NCBI RefSeq assembly: GCF_022811645.1
Contig: NZ_CP094534.1
Coordinates: 3,472,001 to 3,536,000 of the forward strand
DNA length: 64,000 nt
Direction: 5' to 3'
Source: Hymenobacter monticola
GTDB lineage: Bacteria; Bacteroidota; Bacteroidia; Cytophagales; Hymenobacteraceae
The position numbers were made by a program, and so were the translations under genes. The notes beneath the pieces were generated by a model. It saw only the letters and a program-made list of their open reading frames with translations, did not search any database and had not been told where the DNA came from. Of this stretch, positions 46,300 to 54,224 are shown piece after piece (the first letter of the stretch is position 1; each line of letters starts with the position of its first letter).

Positions 46300-46315
46300 A
46301 CACAATCGATTGTGT
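46300..46315. promoter_or_regulatory. LacI-type operator copy 7 (GH51/regulator divergent region)
   Basis: ACACAATCGATTGTGT is a perfect palindrome, and stays so when extended to 18 bp (46299-46316). It sits between the minus-strand GH51 gene (start 46180) and the plus-strand LacI-type gene (start 46510), so it can control both. Confidence 0.87.
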
Positions 46316-46509
46316 AAAGTAAGTGGAATAGATTCACATCTTGTGTACCTTTCGCAAAAACAACCGAAAAAAACCTGTTCGTACCCAGGCGCGCAACAGC
46401 TCTTTCTCCGCCAATCAGGCCCGATAGCCGGCCAGCACCCACTGCCGCCGGGCCGGACGATTCCTCCACCCTCGCTTCCGCACACGTCGTTGTGCTCCCC
46501 ATCCTAGCC

Positions 46510-47619
46510 ATGGCTTCTCGCAAAAAAAAAGAACCCGAAGTAGTTCCCCCCTCCAACTCCGTTTCCATGGCGGACCTCGCCCGGGAGCTCGGCGTGTCCA
46601 CTACCACCATCTCGCGGGCGCTGAGCGACCATTTCAGCATCGGGCCCGCCATGAAGCAGAAGGTGCAGAAACTGGCCCGCAAGTACAACTACCAGCCCAA
46701 CCGCATGGCGTCGGCGCTGCGCAAAGGCAAAAGCAAGCTGCTCGGCATTGTGGTGCCCTACCTCGAAGGGCGCTTTTTTCCGACGGTGGTGTACGGCATG
46801 GAAAAAGCGGCCAGCAAGGCCGGCTACAACGTCATCATCTGCCAGTCGCACGAGGACGTGGTGCTGGAGCGGCGCAACCTCGACACCCTGCTCAGCGCCC
46901 AGGTAGCGGGGGTACTGGTATCGATGTCGCGCACCACGCTCGACTACAAGCACTTCGATAAGCTGCGCAGCCGCGGCATGCCGCTGGTGTTTTTCGACCG
47001 CGTGGAAGAAGGCGACAACGTGAACGCCGTGGTGCTCGACGACCGCGAAGGCGGCTACATTTCCACGCGCCACCTCATCGGCCAGGGCTGCCGCCGCATT
47101 GCCCACCTGGCCGGGCCGCAGCACCTCAACATCTACCGAAACCGCCGCCAGGGCTACCTCGATGCCCTGCGCGAAGCCGGCTTACCAGAAGACGAAAACC
47201 TGGTGGTGTACTCCGACATGCTGCACGCGCAGGGCGTGGACAGTTTGCGCCAGCTCATGCTGCTGCCCAACCCGCCCGATGCCGTGTTTTCGGCCGGCGA
47301 CGACAGCGCGCTGGGGGCCCTGCAGGAAGCCCGCCGCCAGGGCTTGCGCGTGCCCGAAGACGTGGCCATCACCGGTTTCAGCAACGAGACCTTCACGCTG
47401 GTCACCGAGCCCAACCTGACCAGCGTAGACCAGCGCTCGGAAGAAATGGGCCAGGCGGCCGTGCGCCTGCTCCTGGAGCTGATAGATGCTGAAGGCGGCC
47501 CGTTTTCGCCGCGGAAGGTATCGTTGCGCCCGGAACTGCTGGTGCGGCAGTCGTCGCTGCGGGAGCCCGAACTCTACGCCGAGGCGGCCGAGCCTGCCCT
47601 CATCGTGCGGCGGCGCTAA
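46510..47619 (+). CDS. LacI-family transcriptional regulator, probable arabinan-locus repressor
   Basis: 369 residues from the ATG at 46510. N-terminal helix-turn-helix, residues about 18-65 (MADLARELGVSTTTISRALS, AMKQKVQKLARKYNYQPNRM), the hinge-helix region MASALRKGKSK, then a periplasmic-binding-like sensor domain (LLGIVVPYLEGRFFPTVVYG, DAVFSAGDDSALGALQEARR, VAITGFSNETFTLVTEPNLT). LacI proteins bind CG-centred palindromes as dimers and usually release on sugar binding. The seven palindromes in the locus fit this. A basic 17-residue leader precedes the HTH. Autoregulation through operator copy 7 is likely. Ligand (arabinose or an oligosaccharide) is inferred. Confidence 0.93.
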   Translation: MASRKKKEPEVVPPSNSVSMADLARELGVSTTTISRALSDHFSIGPAMKQKVQKLARKYNYQPNRMASALRKGKSKLLGIVVPYLEGRFFPTVVYGMEKAASKAGYNVIICQSHEDVVLERRNLDTLLSAQVAGVLVSMSRTTLDYKHFDKLRSRGMPLVFFDRVEEGDNVNAVVLDDREGGYISTRHLIGQGCRRIAHLAGPQHLNIYRNRRQGYLDALREAGLPEDENLVVYSDMLHAQGVDSLRQLMLLPNPPDAVFSAGDDSALGALQEARRQGLRVPEDVAITGFSNETFTLVTEPNLTSVDQRSEEMGQAAVRLLLELIDAEGGPFSPRKVSLRPELLVRQSSLREPELYAEAAEPALIVRRR

Positions 47620-47650
47620 TAAAAATCAGACTTCGCTTTCGTCAGTTACC

Positions 47651-48748
47651 ATGAAAAAACTCCTCCTATTGCTGTGGTTGGCATTGCCGGCTGCGGGGGC
47701 CCTGGCCCAGCCAGCGAAACCCAAAACGGCCGCCCGTCCGGTAGCGCCCGCCGCCTCCGCCAAGGTGTGGCCCGTAGCCAAGGCTCAGGCCTGGTACCGT
47801 GCCCACCCCTGGATGAGCGGCGCCAACTTCATCCCGAGCACGGCCATCAACCAGCTGGAGATGTGGCAGGCCGGCACCTTCGACCCCGCCACCATCGACC
47901 GGGAGCTGGGCTGGGCCGAAGGCATTGGCTTCAACACCATGCGCGTGTTTTTGCACAGCCTGGCCTGGCAGCAGGACCCGGTGGGCTTCAAAAAGCGCGT
48001 AAACCAATACCTGGCCGTGGCCGATAAGCACCACATCCAGACCATTTTCGTGTTTTTCGACGACTGCTGGAACCCCACGCCGCAGCCCGGCCTGCAGCCC
48101 GCGCCCAAAACCGGCGTGCACAACTCGGGCTGGGTACAGGACCCCGGCGAGCCCAACTCGCGCGATTCCCTCACCTTCAGCAAGCTCAAGCCCTACGTGC
48201 AGGACGTGCTAAGGACGTTTCGCGCCGACCAGCGCGTGCTGCTGTGGGACCTATACAACGAGCCGGGCAACTCCAAGAAGCTTACGGCCTCGCTGCCGTT
48301 GGTGCGCAATGTCTTTGCCTGGGCCCGTGAGGTCAAACCCGAGCAACCGCTCACCTCGGGCATCTGGGCCTGGGATTTCACGGCCCTGAACGCGCTGCAG
48401 GTGGGCAATTCTGACATCGTGACCTACCACGACTACGAGGAAGAGCCCTGGCACCTGCGCGTGATTCAGATGCTGAAAACCAGCGGCCGCCCGCTTATCT
48501 GCACCGAGTACATGGCCCGCACCCGCAACAGCCGGTTTGCCAACATTATGCCCCTGCTCAAGCGCGAAAACGTGGGCGCCATCAACTGGGGCTTGGTCGA
48601 CGGCAAAACCAACACCAAGTACGCCTGGGACACGCCCCTGGCCGATGGCAGCGAGCCCAAGGAATGGTTTCACGAAGTATTTCGGCGCGACGGCACCCCC
48701 TACAAGCCCGAAGAAGTGGAGTTGATTCGCAAGCTCAACGACCGGTAG
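47651..48748 (+). CDS. GH5-like glycoside hydrolase, secreted
   Basis: 365 residues from the ATG at 47651, with signal peptide MKKLLLLLWLALPAAGALAQ. TIM-barrel pattern of clan GH-A: SGANFIPSTAINQLEMWQ, GFNTMRVFLHSLAW, acid/base E204 in LLWDLYNEPGN, YHDYEE, nucleophile E286 in PLICTEYMART and NWGLVDGKT at strand 8. Family GH5 or a close relative; substrate unknown. It follows the regulator by 31 bp and probably shares its transcript. The role in arabinan use may be side-chain or backbone cleavage of mixed pectic or hemicellulosic polymers; that is inference. Confidence 0.88.
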   Translation: MKKLLLLLWLALPAAGALAQPAKPKTAARPVAPAASAKVWPVAKAQAWYRAHPWMSGANFIPSTAINQLEMWQAGTFDPATIDRELGWAEGIGFNTMRVFLHSLAWQQDPVGFKKRVNQYLAVADKHHIQTIFVFFDDCWNPTPQPGLQPAPKTGVHNSGWVQDPGEPNSRDSLTFSKLKPYVQDVLRTFRADQRVLLWDLYNEPGNSKKLTASLPLVRNVFAWAREVKPEQPLTSGIWAWDFTALNALQVGNSDIVTYHDYEEEPWHLRVIQMLKTSGRPLICTEYMARTRNSRFANIMPLLKRENVGAINWGLVDGKTNTKYAWDTPLADGSEPKEWFHEVFRRDGTPYKPEEVELIRKLNDR

Positions 48749-48761
48749 TAGGCGCGGCCGC

Positions 48762-48780
48762 CTACCCTTAATGAGGGTAG
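48762..48780 (+). terminator. Possible hairpin after the GH5-like gene
   Basis: CTACCCT / AGGGTAG with loop TAATG, 13 bp after the stop. No T-run follows, so termination is uncertain. Confidence 0.4.
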
Positions 48781-48837
48781 CTGCTAACACTCCTGCTTTT
48801 GGTATTAGGACCGTTTCCGTGAACTCCAGCGTGGGTG

Positions 48838-49282
48838 TCATATTCTGGTGTCCTTGGAGTTTTTGTGGGGCGGTACGAGCTGGTTGTGGTGGTAGGTGAA
48901 GACCCGAATGACTTGCCCGCATTCATTGTAGTGGACCGTCTGTTTCAGGTCGCCGAACGACCAGCGGCTCATCTGGTAGATGCTGCCCGTGGGATACTAA
49001 ACACAGTACAACCCGTAGGGTACCAGCCGGCCGTTCCGGCCGCGGGGGAAATGCGCCGCACCACGCCGCGCGCGGAGTACGTCGTCTCCCCTAGGCTTGG
49101 TTCCGGTTGTAAACCACCACTTCGGTCACGGTGCTGCCCGCCACGCCGACGCAGGTGACCGTGCTGTAAAAGCGCACGCCGAAGCCGGCGTGAAAGCTGG
49201 CATCGGTCGTAAAAGAGAGGGTGCTGTCCCCTGAGCTAATTTCAACGGAAAGACAGCGGCTGTTGTGCGTGCGCAAGCCCAC
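48838..49282 (-). pseudogene. Decayed gene remnant of unknown family
   Basis: On the minus strand one frame reads VEISSGDSTLSFTTDASFHA ... TVTEVVVYNRNQA then TAG. A second frame, shifted, continues through HFPRGRNGRLVPYGLYCV, an in-frame TAG, then YPTGSIYQMSRWSFGDLKQT and VHYNECGQVIRVFTYHHNQL to TGA at 48838. The residue pattern looks like real coding sequence with at least one frameshift and one or two nonsense codons. I cannot name the family. The flanking sequence to the IS3 element (49283-49514) holds nothing I recognise. Confidence 0.4.
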
Positions 49283-49514
49283 CGCCGCGCAGCAGAATCA
49301 ACGGTGGTCAGCCGGACAATGCGTCATTTAGGGAACCGGCAGTGGGTACGACATATCTGCCTTTGTTATGACGTACGATGCTGGCAGGTGGCGTAGCAGG
49401 GAAGCAACCGGCTGCCCGCGCTGGACACTGGCGCGCCCCTAACGGCACCCGGTACCAGTGCCACGAGCAGCTTCACTTGCAGAAGCCGGCCCTTTGTGGT
49501 GTGAGGTGGTCTAG

Positions 49515-50395
49515 CTAAGCCGGACAGAGTTGGGACGTTGTTTGAAGATGGGTTTCGAAGTAGTTGGGTGCTTGATGGCCAAGCGCCGAATGCCGCCGCT
49601 CGGCGTTGTAGTAGGCGATGTGGTGGCTGATTTCGAGTTGGGCTTCGGCCAGCCTGGGGAAGCTGCCGCCGTCGAGTAGTTCGGCTTTGAAGCGGCTCCA
49701 AAACGATTCGGCGTGGGCGTTGTCGTAGCAGTTGCCCCGCCGGCTCATGCTTTGCAGCGCGCCGTGTTTAGCGACCAGGTCTTTGAAGCGGGGGGCCGTG
49801 TACTGGCTGCCCTGGTCGGAGTGGACGACGAGCCCGGCCGGAGGCCGGCGCACGGCCAGGGCGCGCTGCAGCGCCTCGCTGCCAGGTCTTCGGGCATGGT
49901 GTCGCGCACGTCCCAGCCGACGACTTTGCGCGAGCAGCGGTCGAGCCACACGGCCAGGTAGAGCCAGCCGCCGCCTTGGCGAGGCAGACACGTGATGTCG
50001 CCGACCCACACCCGGTTGGGGGCGGTGGGGGCCGGCTGGCCGAGCAAGCGGTTGGGCGCGGCGCGCACGGCCGGGTCGGAATCGGTGGTTCGGGGCACAA
50101 ACGAGCGGGGCTGCTGGGCGAGCAGGCCGTGCGCCTGGAGCACGCGGCGAATGCGCCAGCGGCCCACGGCGTGGCCTTGCGCCTGCACTTCGGCCCGCAG
50201 CCGACGCGTACCGTAGCGTTGGCTGTGATGCATAAACGCCTCGCGTACGGCTGCTTGCCAAGTCGGCTCGACTACCGGCTGCTGCCGACGGTGCCGCCAG
50301 GCGTAATACGCGGCCGGGGCCACGCGCAGCACCTGGCAGGGCTGACGCACCGGCACCTGGCTGGCCCGCTGGGCGATGTGCTGGTAGGTGCTCAC
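49515..50395 (-). pseudogene. IS3-family transposase orfB, broken by a 1-base deletion
   Basis: The frame starts at ATG 50395, overlapping the end of orfA by 4 bp (ATGA), and reads RYGTRRLRAEVQAQGHAVGR and WVGDITCLPRQGGGWLYLAV (first catalytic Asp). After VRDTMPEDL the rvx integrase core continues in another frame: QRALAVRRPPAGLVVHSDQG (second Asp), SMSRRGNCYDNAHAESFWSR (Glu) and YYNAERRHSALGHQAPNYF. The switch near 49880-49883 is explained by loss of one base. The element cannot make full transposase. Confidence 0.85.
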
Positions 50396-50694
50396 CGGGT
50401 CGATTGGCCGAAGATGACCAAGGCTTTTTTTAAAATATCGAGCTCCTGCTCGGCCCGTTTCAGACGGGCCCGCAGGGCGCGCACCCCCGGGTCGCGGGCC
50501 ACTCCCTCACTGCCGACTTCGGCCACGAGCCGGGCCTGCTGCCAGCGGTAGAGCAACTTGGGACTGATGCCCAGTTGCCGCGCCGCCGCTTGCGTACTGC
50601 GGCTCTCACTGGCTAGGCGCAGGGCCTCGGCCTTAAATGCCTCGTCGTATTTACGCCGTTTGTCGGGCGACGACCCGCTGGTTTTTACTGTCAT
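50392..50694 (-). CDS. IS3-family transposase orfA (helix-turn-helix protein)
   Basis: 100 residues with KRRKYDEAFKAEALRLASES, then STQAAARQLGISPKLLYRWQ (helix-turn-helix) and a leucine-zipper-like helix (RALRARLKRAEQELDILKKA). This is the standard InsA-type protein that binds the element ends and fuses to orfB by frameshifting. It appears intact. Confidence 0.9.
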   Translation of the reverse strand: MTVKTSGSSPDKRRKYDEAFKAEALRLASESRSTQAAARQLGISPKLLYRWQQARLVAEVGSEGVARDPGVRALRARLKRAEQELDILKKALVIFGQSTR

Positions 50695-50736
50695 AACAGA
50701 AGAAATACACGGCCTGCTTCTGTCCGCCTTGTCTAG

Positions 50737-51355
50737 AACACTTCATTTGAATGGCCCAAAGCTTGCCATGCCCAAGCTTCAGGTAACGGGTTGCGCTCCG
50801 CGAGCCAAGAGTCTTTACTGCATGGGGGACCCAATCCCGTACAGCTCGTCGTGGTTGTTCAGGGACAGCAGCCATGCGTACTTTTTCGACAGCAGGTAAA
50901 TTTCGTCCAAGTAGAGCACTCGTCCAGCACCCGGCCGATGGCGCGGGGCGTTCCCAGGTTAAACCAGAATTTGTCCCCGCCGTGCACCGTTTCGGTGAGC
51001 ATTAACCAGACGGCCTCGGCCGGGTCTGCCAAGGAGGTCAAACTGAACGTGGGGCACGTCTTCGCAGGCCAGCCCCACGGCACCCGGCCGGAAGCGTTTC
51101 TATAACCACACAGGGCGAGCGATGGGGTGGTCTAAGCGGCAAAACGCGTGGTAGATGCGCTTTTCCAATCCGGCCCAGTCGGTGGGAAAGGGCAAGGGCA
51201 CAAAGTCCTACACGGAAAGGGGCAGGTATAAGCGGGCCTGTTCAATTGCAGCGCGTAGTTCACTCCACATCGAACGAATGTAATCTGTAGACCGAAAGTA
51301 TCCGCTTGGCATTCACGAAGAAGGTCCGAATAGCACCTGGAATTGCAAGGAGGCT
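50737..51355 (-). pseudogene. Decayed gene remnant of unknown family
   Basis: On the minus strand, starting near an ATG around 51276: MWSELRAAIEQARLYLPLSV, TAG, DFVPLPFPTDWAGLEKRIYH, AFCRLDHPIARPVWL, TAG, KRFRPGAVGLACEDVPHVQF, then a shift to LADPAEAVWLMLTETVHGGD and KFWFNLG, and another shift to VLYLDEIYLLSKKYAWLLSL and NNHDELYGIG. The pieces read as one soluble protein with two amber codons and two frameshifts. I do not recognise it. It follows the intact hypothetical gene at 51356-51730 on the same strand and ends at the IS3 element. Confidence 0.45.
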
Positions 51356-51730
51356 TTATCGAGCAAGGTGGTTGAATTTCAGGATGAGTTCCTGAGCGTC
51401 TTCGGGCGTTACCTCGTAGCCCGTGGCATACCGCTTTTTCACGTCGAGTCGGCTGTCGTAAAAGGCCGTGGCCCGCGCCCACTTCGCTTCAAATACTTCG
51501 GGCAGCACCCGGTCCTCTTCGTATTGAAGTTCCAAGGCCAAGGAGGATTCGGTTAAGTAACAGGTGCCTTGCTCCTTCGGAGTCATAACGTCGGGCTGGC
51601 TGTAGAACAGAATATTGCCGTAGTCGTCGACTTGGCGAAGCGGTTCGCCGGAGGCCATGTCGTACTCGAGGTAGGTAAGCCCAACGCCCCACAGGGAGTC
51701 CTCAGCGCTGTATTTGCAGTAGTATTTCAT
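51356..51730 (-). CDS. Hypothetical protein, about 124 residues
   Basis: The ATG at 51730 (MKYYCKYSAEDSLWGVGLTY) is preferred; an in-frame start at 51766 adds 12 residues. A soluble, acidic protein with no signal peptide, containing YLEYDMASGEPLRQVDDYGN, ILFYSQPDVMTPKEQG and YEVTPEDAQELILKFNHLAR. Cytoplasmic. I do not recognise a family. The decayed gene downstream may once have been its operon partner. Confidence 0.65.
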   Translation of the reverse strand: MKYYCKYSAEDSLWGVGLTYLEYDMASGEPLRQVDDYGNILFYSQPDVMTPKEQGTCYLTESSLALELQYEEDRVLPEVFEAKWARATAFYDSRLDVKKRYATGYEVTPEDAQELILKFNHLAR

Positions 51731-52157
51731 GGGGCGATTGAAGCTGGAAGAGCAAGTAATGAGCAAGGACGAGGAGAGAAAGTTGCCTTGAGGCTTTATG
51801 TCCTCCCTCGTGCTATATTATTAATCGCTGTGCCCTACAAGTTGAGTCTATGTTTGTTGCAGCTCTTAATTAACGATGGCTAGAGCGGGCTGTGGCTGGA
51901 TGAAATCAACTGGCCACTGGCGGACGCCAAAGTCACCTGTAAAAACTTAACATTGAAAAAGGCCGGTTTAGGGGGCATGCGCGGGCATGCCCTTTCCAAA
52001 CTTTGTAATCTTGTCGCCTCTTGCCGGCCAGCTCTACTTCCCTAAGGCCTAATACTACCAGACTTTCCAGGGCCAGTGTGGTTTTGTTGGTTGATGTGCG
52101 TTCGGCACTGCGTTACCTTCTTCAACTGTCGCGCCGCCCAGCGGCCTGCATTTTCCC
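51731..52157. other. Intergenic region with a hairpin
   Basis: 427 bp with no supported gene. It contains a stem GGGCATGC / GCATGCCC with loop GCGG (51973-51992) followed by TTT, a possible weak terminator or element end. Otherwise AT-richer than its surroundings; nothing else recognised. Confidence 0.5.
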
Positions 52158-52205
52158 ATGAGCACTCCCAAAAACCCTCTCCTTTAGCAGCTGACCACGG
52201 CCCTT

Positions 52206-52721
52206 GTGCCCCATCTGGTGGACACTTCCGGTAGCCAGCCTCCCAAAGGCGTTACCAAAACCCTGCGGCAGCTGGCCAAGCAGCTCACCAAAAAGCAAGG
52301 CAAGCAAGCCAAGGCCGCTGCCCCCACGCCGCTGACCGCTAAGCGGGCCCGCAAAGCGCTGGCCGGCGAAATGGCCACGGTCTTGCAGCCCTTCCTGAGC
52401 ACCAGTGAAACACCCGACGCTAAGGCCGCTAAAGGCATCGCGAAAACGGTCAAGCGTCTCGCCGCACAAGTGCTGAAGCAGCGCCGCAAGGAAGCCAAGC
52501 AAAATGCCAAACAGGCCAAACAAGAGGCAAAACACGCCAGCAAAGCCGACGGCGCACTTGCTGCTCCGGTAGCACCGGCCTCAGCCGCCAAGAAGGGGCG
52601 CCCCAGCGTTGCGCGCGCCGCCACAACTGCTAGCCGCCGGCCAGCTTCGGCGACCAAGCCGACTGCTACCGAGGCAAATGCGCCGGCGCTGTCAGCTGCC
52701 GAGCCGGCACCGGCCAAGTAA
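52206..52721 (+). CDS. Lys/Ala-rich basic (histone-like) protein with upstream in-frame amber
   Basis: 171 residues from GTG at 52206. Very rich in Lys and Ala: KTLRQLAKQLTKKQGKQAKA, then KGIAKTVKRLAAQVLKQRRK and EAKQNAKQAKQEAKHASKAD, ending in a Pro/Ala/Thr tail. This is the composition of histone H1-like DNA-binding proteins of bacteria. The natural start is probably ATG 52158 (MSTPKNPLL), but a TAG at 52185-52187 separates it from the rest in the same frame; GAG or CAG would restore it. So the gene may be broken, or may start at GTG. A terminator follows at 52749. Function inferred from composition only. Confidence 0.6.
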   Translation: MPHLVDTSGSQPPKGVTKTLRQLAKQLTKKQGKQAKAAAPTPLTAKRARKALAGEMATVLQPFLSTSETPDAKAAKGIAKTVKRLAAQVLKQRRKEAKQNAKQAKQEAKHASKADGALAAPVAPASAAKKGRPSVARAATTASRRPASATKPTATEANAPALSAAEPAPAK

Positions 52722-52748
52722 GAGGGCTCTCTGCCATTCGCATAACAT

Positions 52749-52775
52749 GCCCCGCCAAGCAAGGCGGGGCTGTTT
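52749..52775 (+). terminator. Terminator after the basic protein gene
   Basis: Perfect 8-bp stem GCCCCGCC / GGCGGGGC, loop AAGCAA, then TGTTTT. Confidence 0.75.
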
Positions 52776-52814
52776 TGCGTTGCCCGCCCGGCACAACGTT
52801 TCGGTTCGAGCCGC

Positions 52815-53747
52815 TCAGAATATCACCGTGGCCCGGGGAAAAGCGGCAGTAATGCGGGCTTTTTCGTCAGCCGGGAAGTGGTTGCCCGTCAGAATCAAGG
52901 TGCGCAGGTTAGAGAGTTGAGCCAGGGCAGTAGGCAGGGCGGTTAGTTGGTTGTGGCCCAGGTTCAGCAGTTCCAGCTTCTTTAGCCGGGCCAGCTGGGC
53001 AGGCACTGCCACCAGTTGGTTGTGGCCAAGCAGGAGGCTCCGCAACTCGCCGAGCTGGCCCAGCTCAGCGGGCAGTGTGGTAAGTTGGTTGTAGTCGAGC
53101 GACAAGATTTGGAGGTTATGCAGCTTGGAAAGGGCCGCTGGAAGCTCGCGCAATTGGTTCTGGCTGAGGGCCAAGTCACGCAGGCGGCGTAGGCGGCCCA
53201 GCTCAGAGGGCAGCATTTCCAGCTGGTTGTAGCTCAGGTTGAGCGAGTGCAGGGCTTGCAGGCGACCGATTTCGGGGGAGATGTCCCGAATGAGGTTTTC
53301 GCCCAGCTGCAGCACCTGCAGGCGGCGCAGCCGGCCAAAGCCAGCGCTCAGTTCCGCAAATTGGTTGTGCCCGAAATCAATGGACTTCAGGTTTCGCAGG
53401 GTGAAGAAAGCAGATGGCAGGGTACGGAGCTTGTTTTCCCGGAAGTTGATTACCTGCAGGTGTTGCAAGCGGCCAATTTCCGGGGCGAGTTCGGCCATAT
53501 TGTTCATCATGGCGTTGATGAACTGCACGTTGACCAGCGCCCCCAACTCCGGCAGAAAGGTGTAGTAGTTCTGCTGCCGCAGGTTGAGCCGGTACACCCG
53601 GGCCGAGTGGGCCAGGGCCTCGCGGGCATCGTAGTAAATCTTGGCCGTATCGAGTTGCGCAGGCGTCAGCAGGTGCCCCTGGCCCCAGACGGGAGCGGCC
53701 AGGGCCAGCAGAAGGACAAGGCTCCCCCAGGCTTTATGCTTGCTCAT
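52815..53747 (-). CDS. Secreted leucine-rich-repeat protein
   Basis: 310 residues. Signal peptide MSKHKAWGSLVLLLALAAPV ending WGQG. About nine LRR units of roughly 23 residues (LQVINFRENKLRTLPSAFF, LHSLNLSYNQLEMLPSELG, LQILSLDYNQLTTLPAELG, LELLNLGHNQLTALPTALA) in the LxxLxLxxNxLxxLP pattern. LRR proteins are binding scaffolds; the partner is unknown. It has no T9SS tail or lipobox, so a periplasmic or secreted location is likely. Single gene, convergent with the gene at 52206. Confidence 0.9.
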   Translation of the reverse strand: MSKHKAWGSLVLLLALAAPVWGQGHLLTPAQLDTAKIYYDAREALAHSARVYRLNLRQQNYYTFLPELGALVNVQFINAMMNNMAELAPEIGRLQHLQVINFRENKLRTLPSAFFTLRNLKSIDFGHNQFAELSAGFGRLRRLQVLQLGENLIRDISPEIGRLQALHSLNLSYNQLEMLPSELGRLRRLRDLALSQNQLRELPAALSKLHNLQILSLDYNQLTTLPAELGQLGELRSLLLGHNQLVAVPAQLARLKKLELLNLGHNQLTALPTALAQLSNLRTLILTGNHFPADEKARITAAFPRATVIF

Positions 53748-53931
53748 GGTTGTTCAAATAGAGAAGCAGATGCGTAAGCCCGCAAAATTACCGGCGGCAT
53801 GTTTTGCCAAGATGGTGAGCACATTACCGCTGTGTTTCTTCGGCTGAATGAACCCGGCATTTCCCGACGCATAAGCTTGGCCTCAACGTATGAATGTCAG
53901 CGCCTGTACAGCAAGTAAAACCATCAATAAA

Positions 53932-53980
53932 GGCCCAAAAAAAGCTCCTGCCGAGATTCAGCAGGAGCTTTTTTTGGGCC
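53932..53980. terminator. Strong bidirectional terminator
   Basis: A perfect 20-bp inverted repeat, GGCCCAAAAAAAGCTCCTGC and its complement, around a 9-nt loop. The A-run and T-run inside the arms suit termination in both directions. It lies 15 bp after the small PID-CTERM-like gene. Confidence 0.92.
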
Positions 53981-53995
53981 TTGGCCCGGCGCGAT

Positions 53996-54178
53996 TTAGC
54001 GGGTGCGGCGCTGGCGGAGCCTTCGCAGGCCGTAGGCCACGCCACCGTCGAGGGGCACGTCGGTAGGGGTAACGGGCGTGGTGGGCGTGCCCGGGCCGGG
54101 ACCGCCCGAACCGGGCTGGGCCTGAGACAGTGTAGCGGCCGCAGTCACCAGGGCCGCCGTGAGAAGGAACAATTTCAT
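53996..54178 (-). CDS. 60-residue PID-CTERM-like sorted peptide
   Basis: ATG at 54178. Signal peptide MKLFLLTAALVTAAATLSQA, then a Gly/Pro/Thr linker (PGSGGPGPGTPTTPVTPT) and the C-terminus DVPLDGGVAYGLRRLRQRRT. The P-[IL]-D-G-G motif followed by a short hydrophobic stretch and Arg residues matches the PID-CTERM-type sorting signal of Bacteroidota. The hydrophobic part is unusually short here. It lies 46 bp downstream of the large T9SS protein on the same strand. The function of these peptides is not known. An in-frame start at 54220 is less likely because it precedes the signal peptide. Confidence 0.75.
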   Translation of the reverse strand: MKLFLLTAALVTAAATLSQAQPGSGGPGPGTPTTPVTPTDVPLDGGVAYGLRRLRQRRTR

Positions 54179-54224
54179 ACGCTTGAAAGAAAAAATGGGC
54201 CAGGGCGAACCCTGGCCCAATGAG

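Larger units (their letters stand above)
49515..50732. mobile_element. IS3-family insertion sequence
   Basis: About 1,218 bp flanked by CTAG on both sides (49511-49514 and 50733-50736), a probable target duplication. The imperfect inverted ends are CTAAGCCGGACAGAG and, on the other strand, ACAAGGCGGACAGAA. It contains orfA and a frameshifted orfB on the minus strand. Confidence 0.85.
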
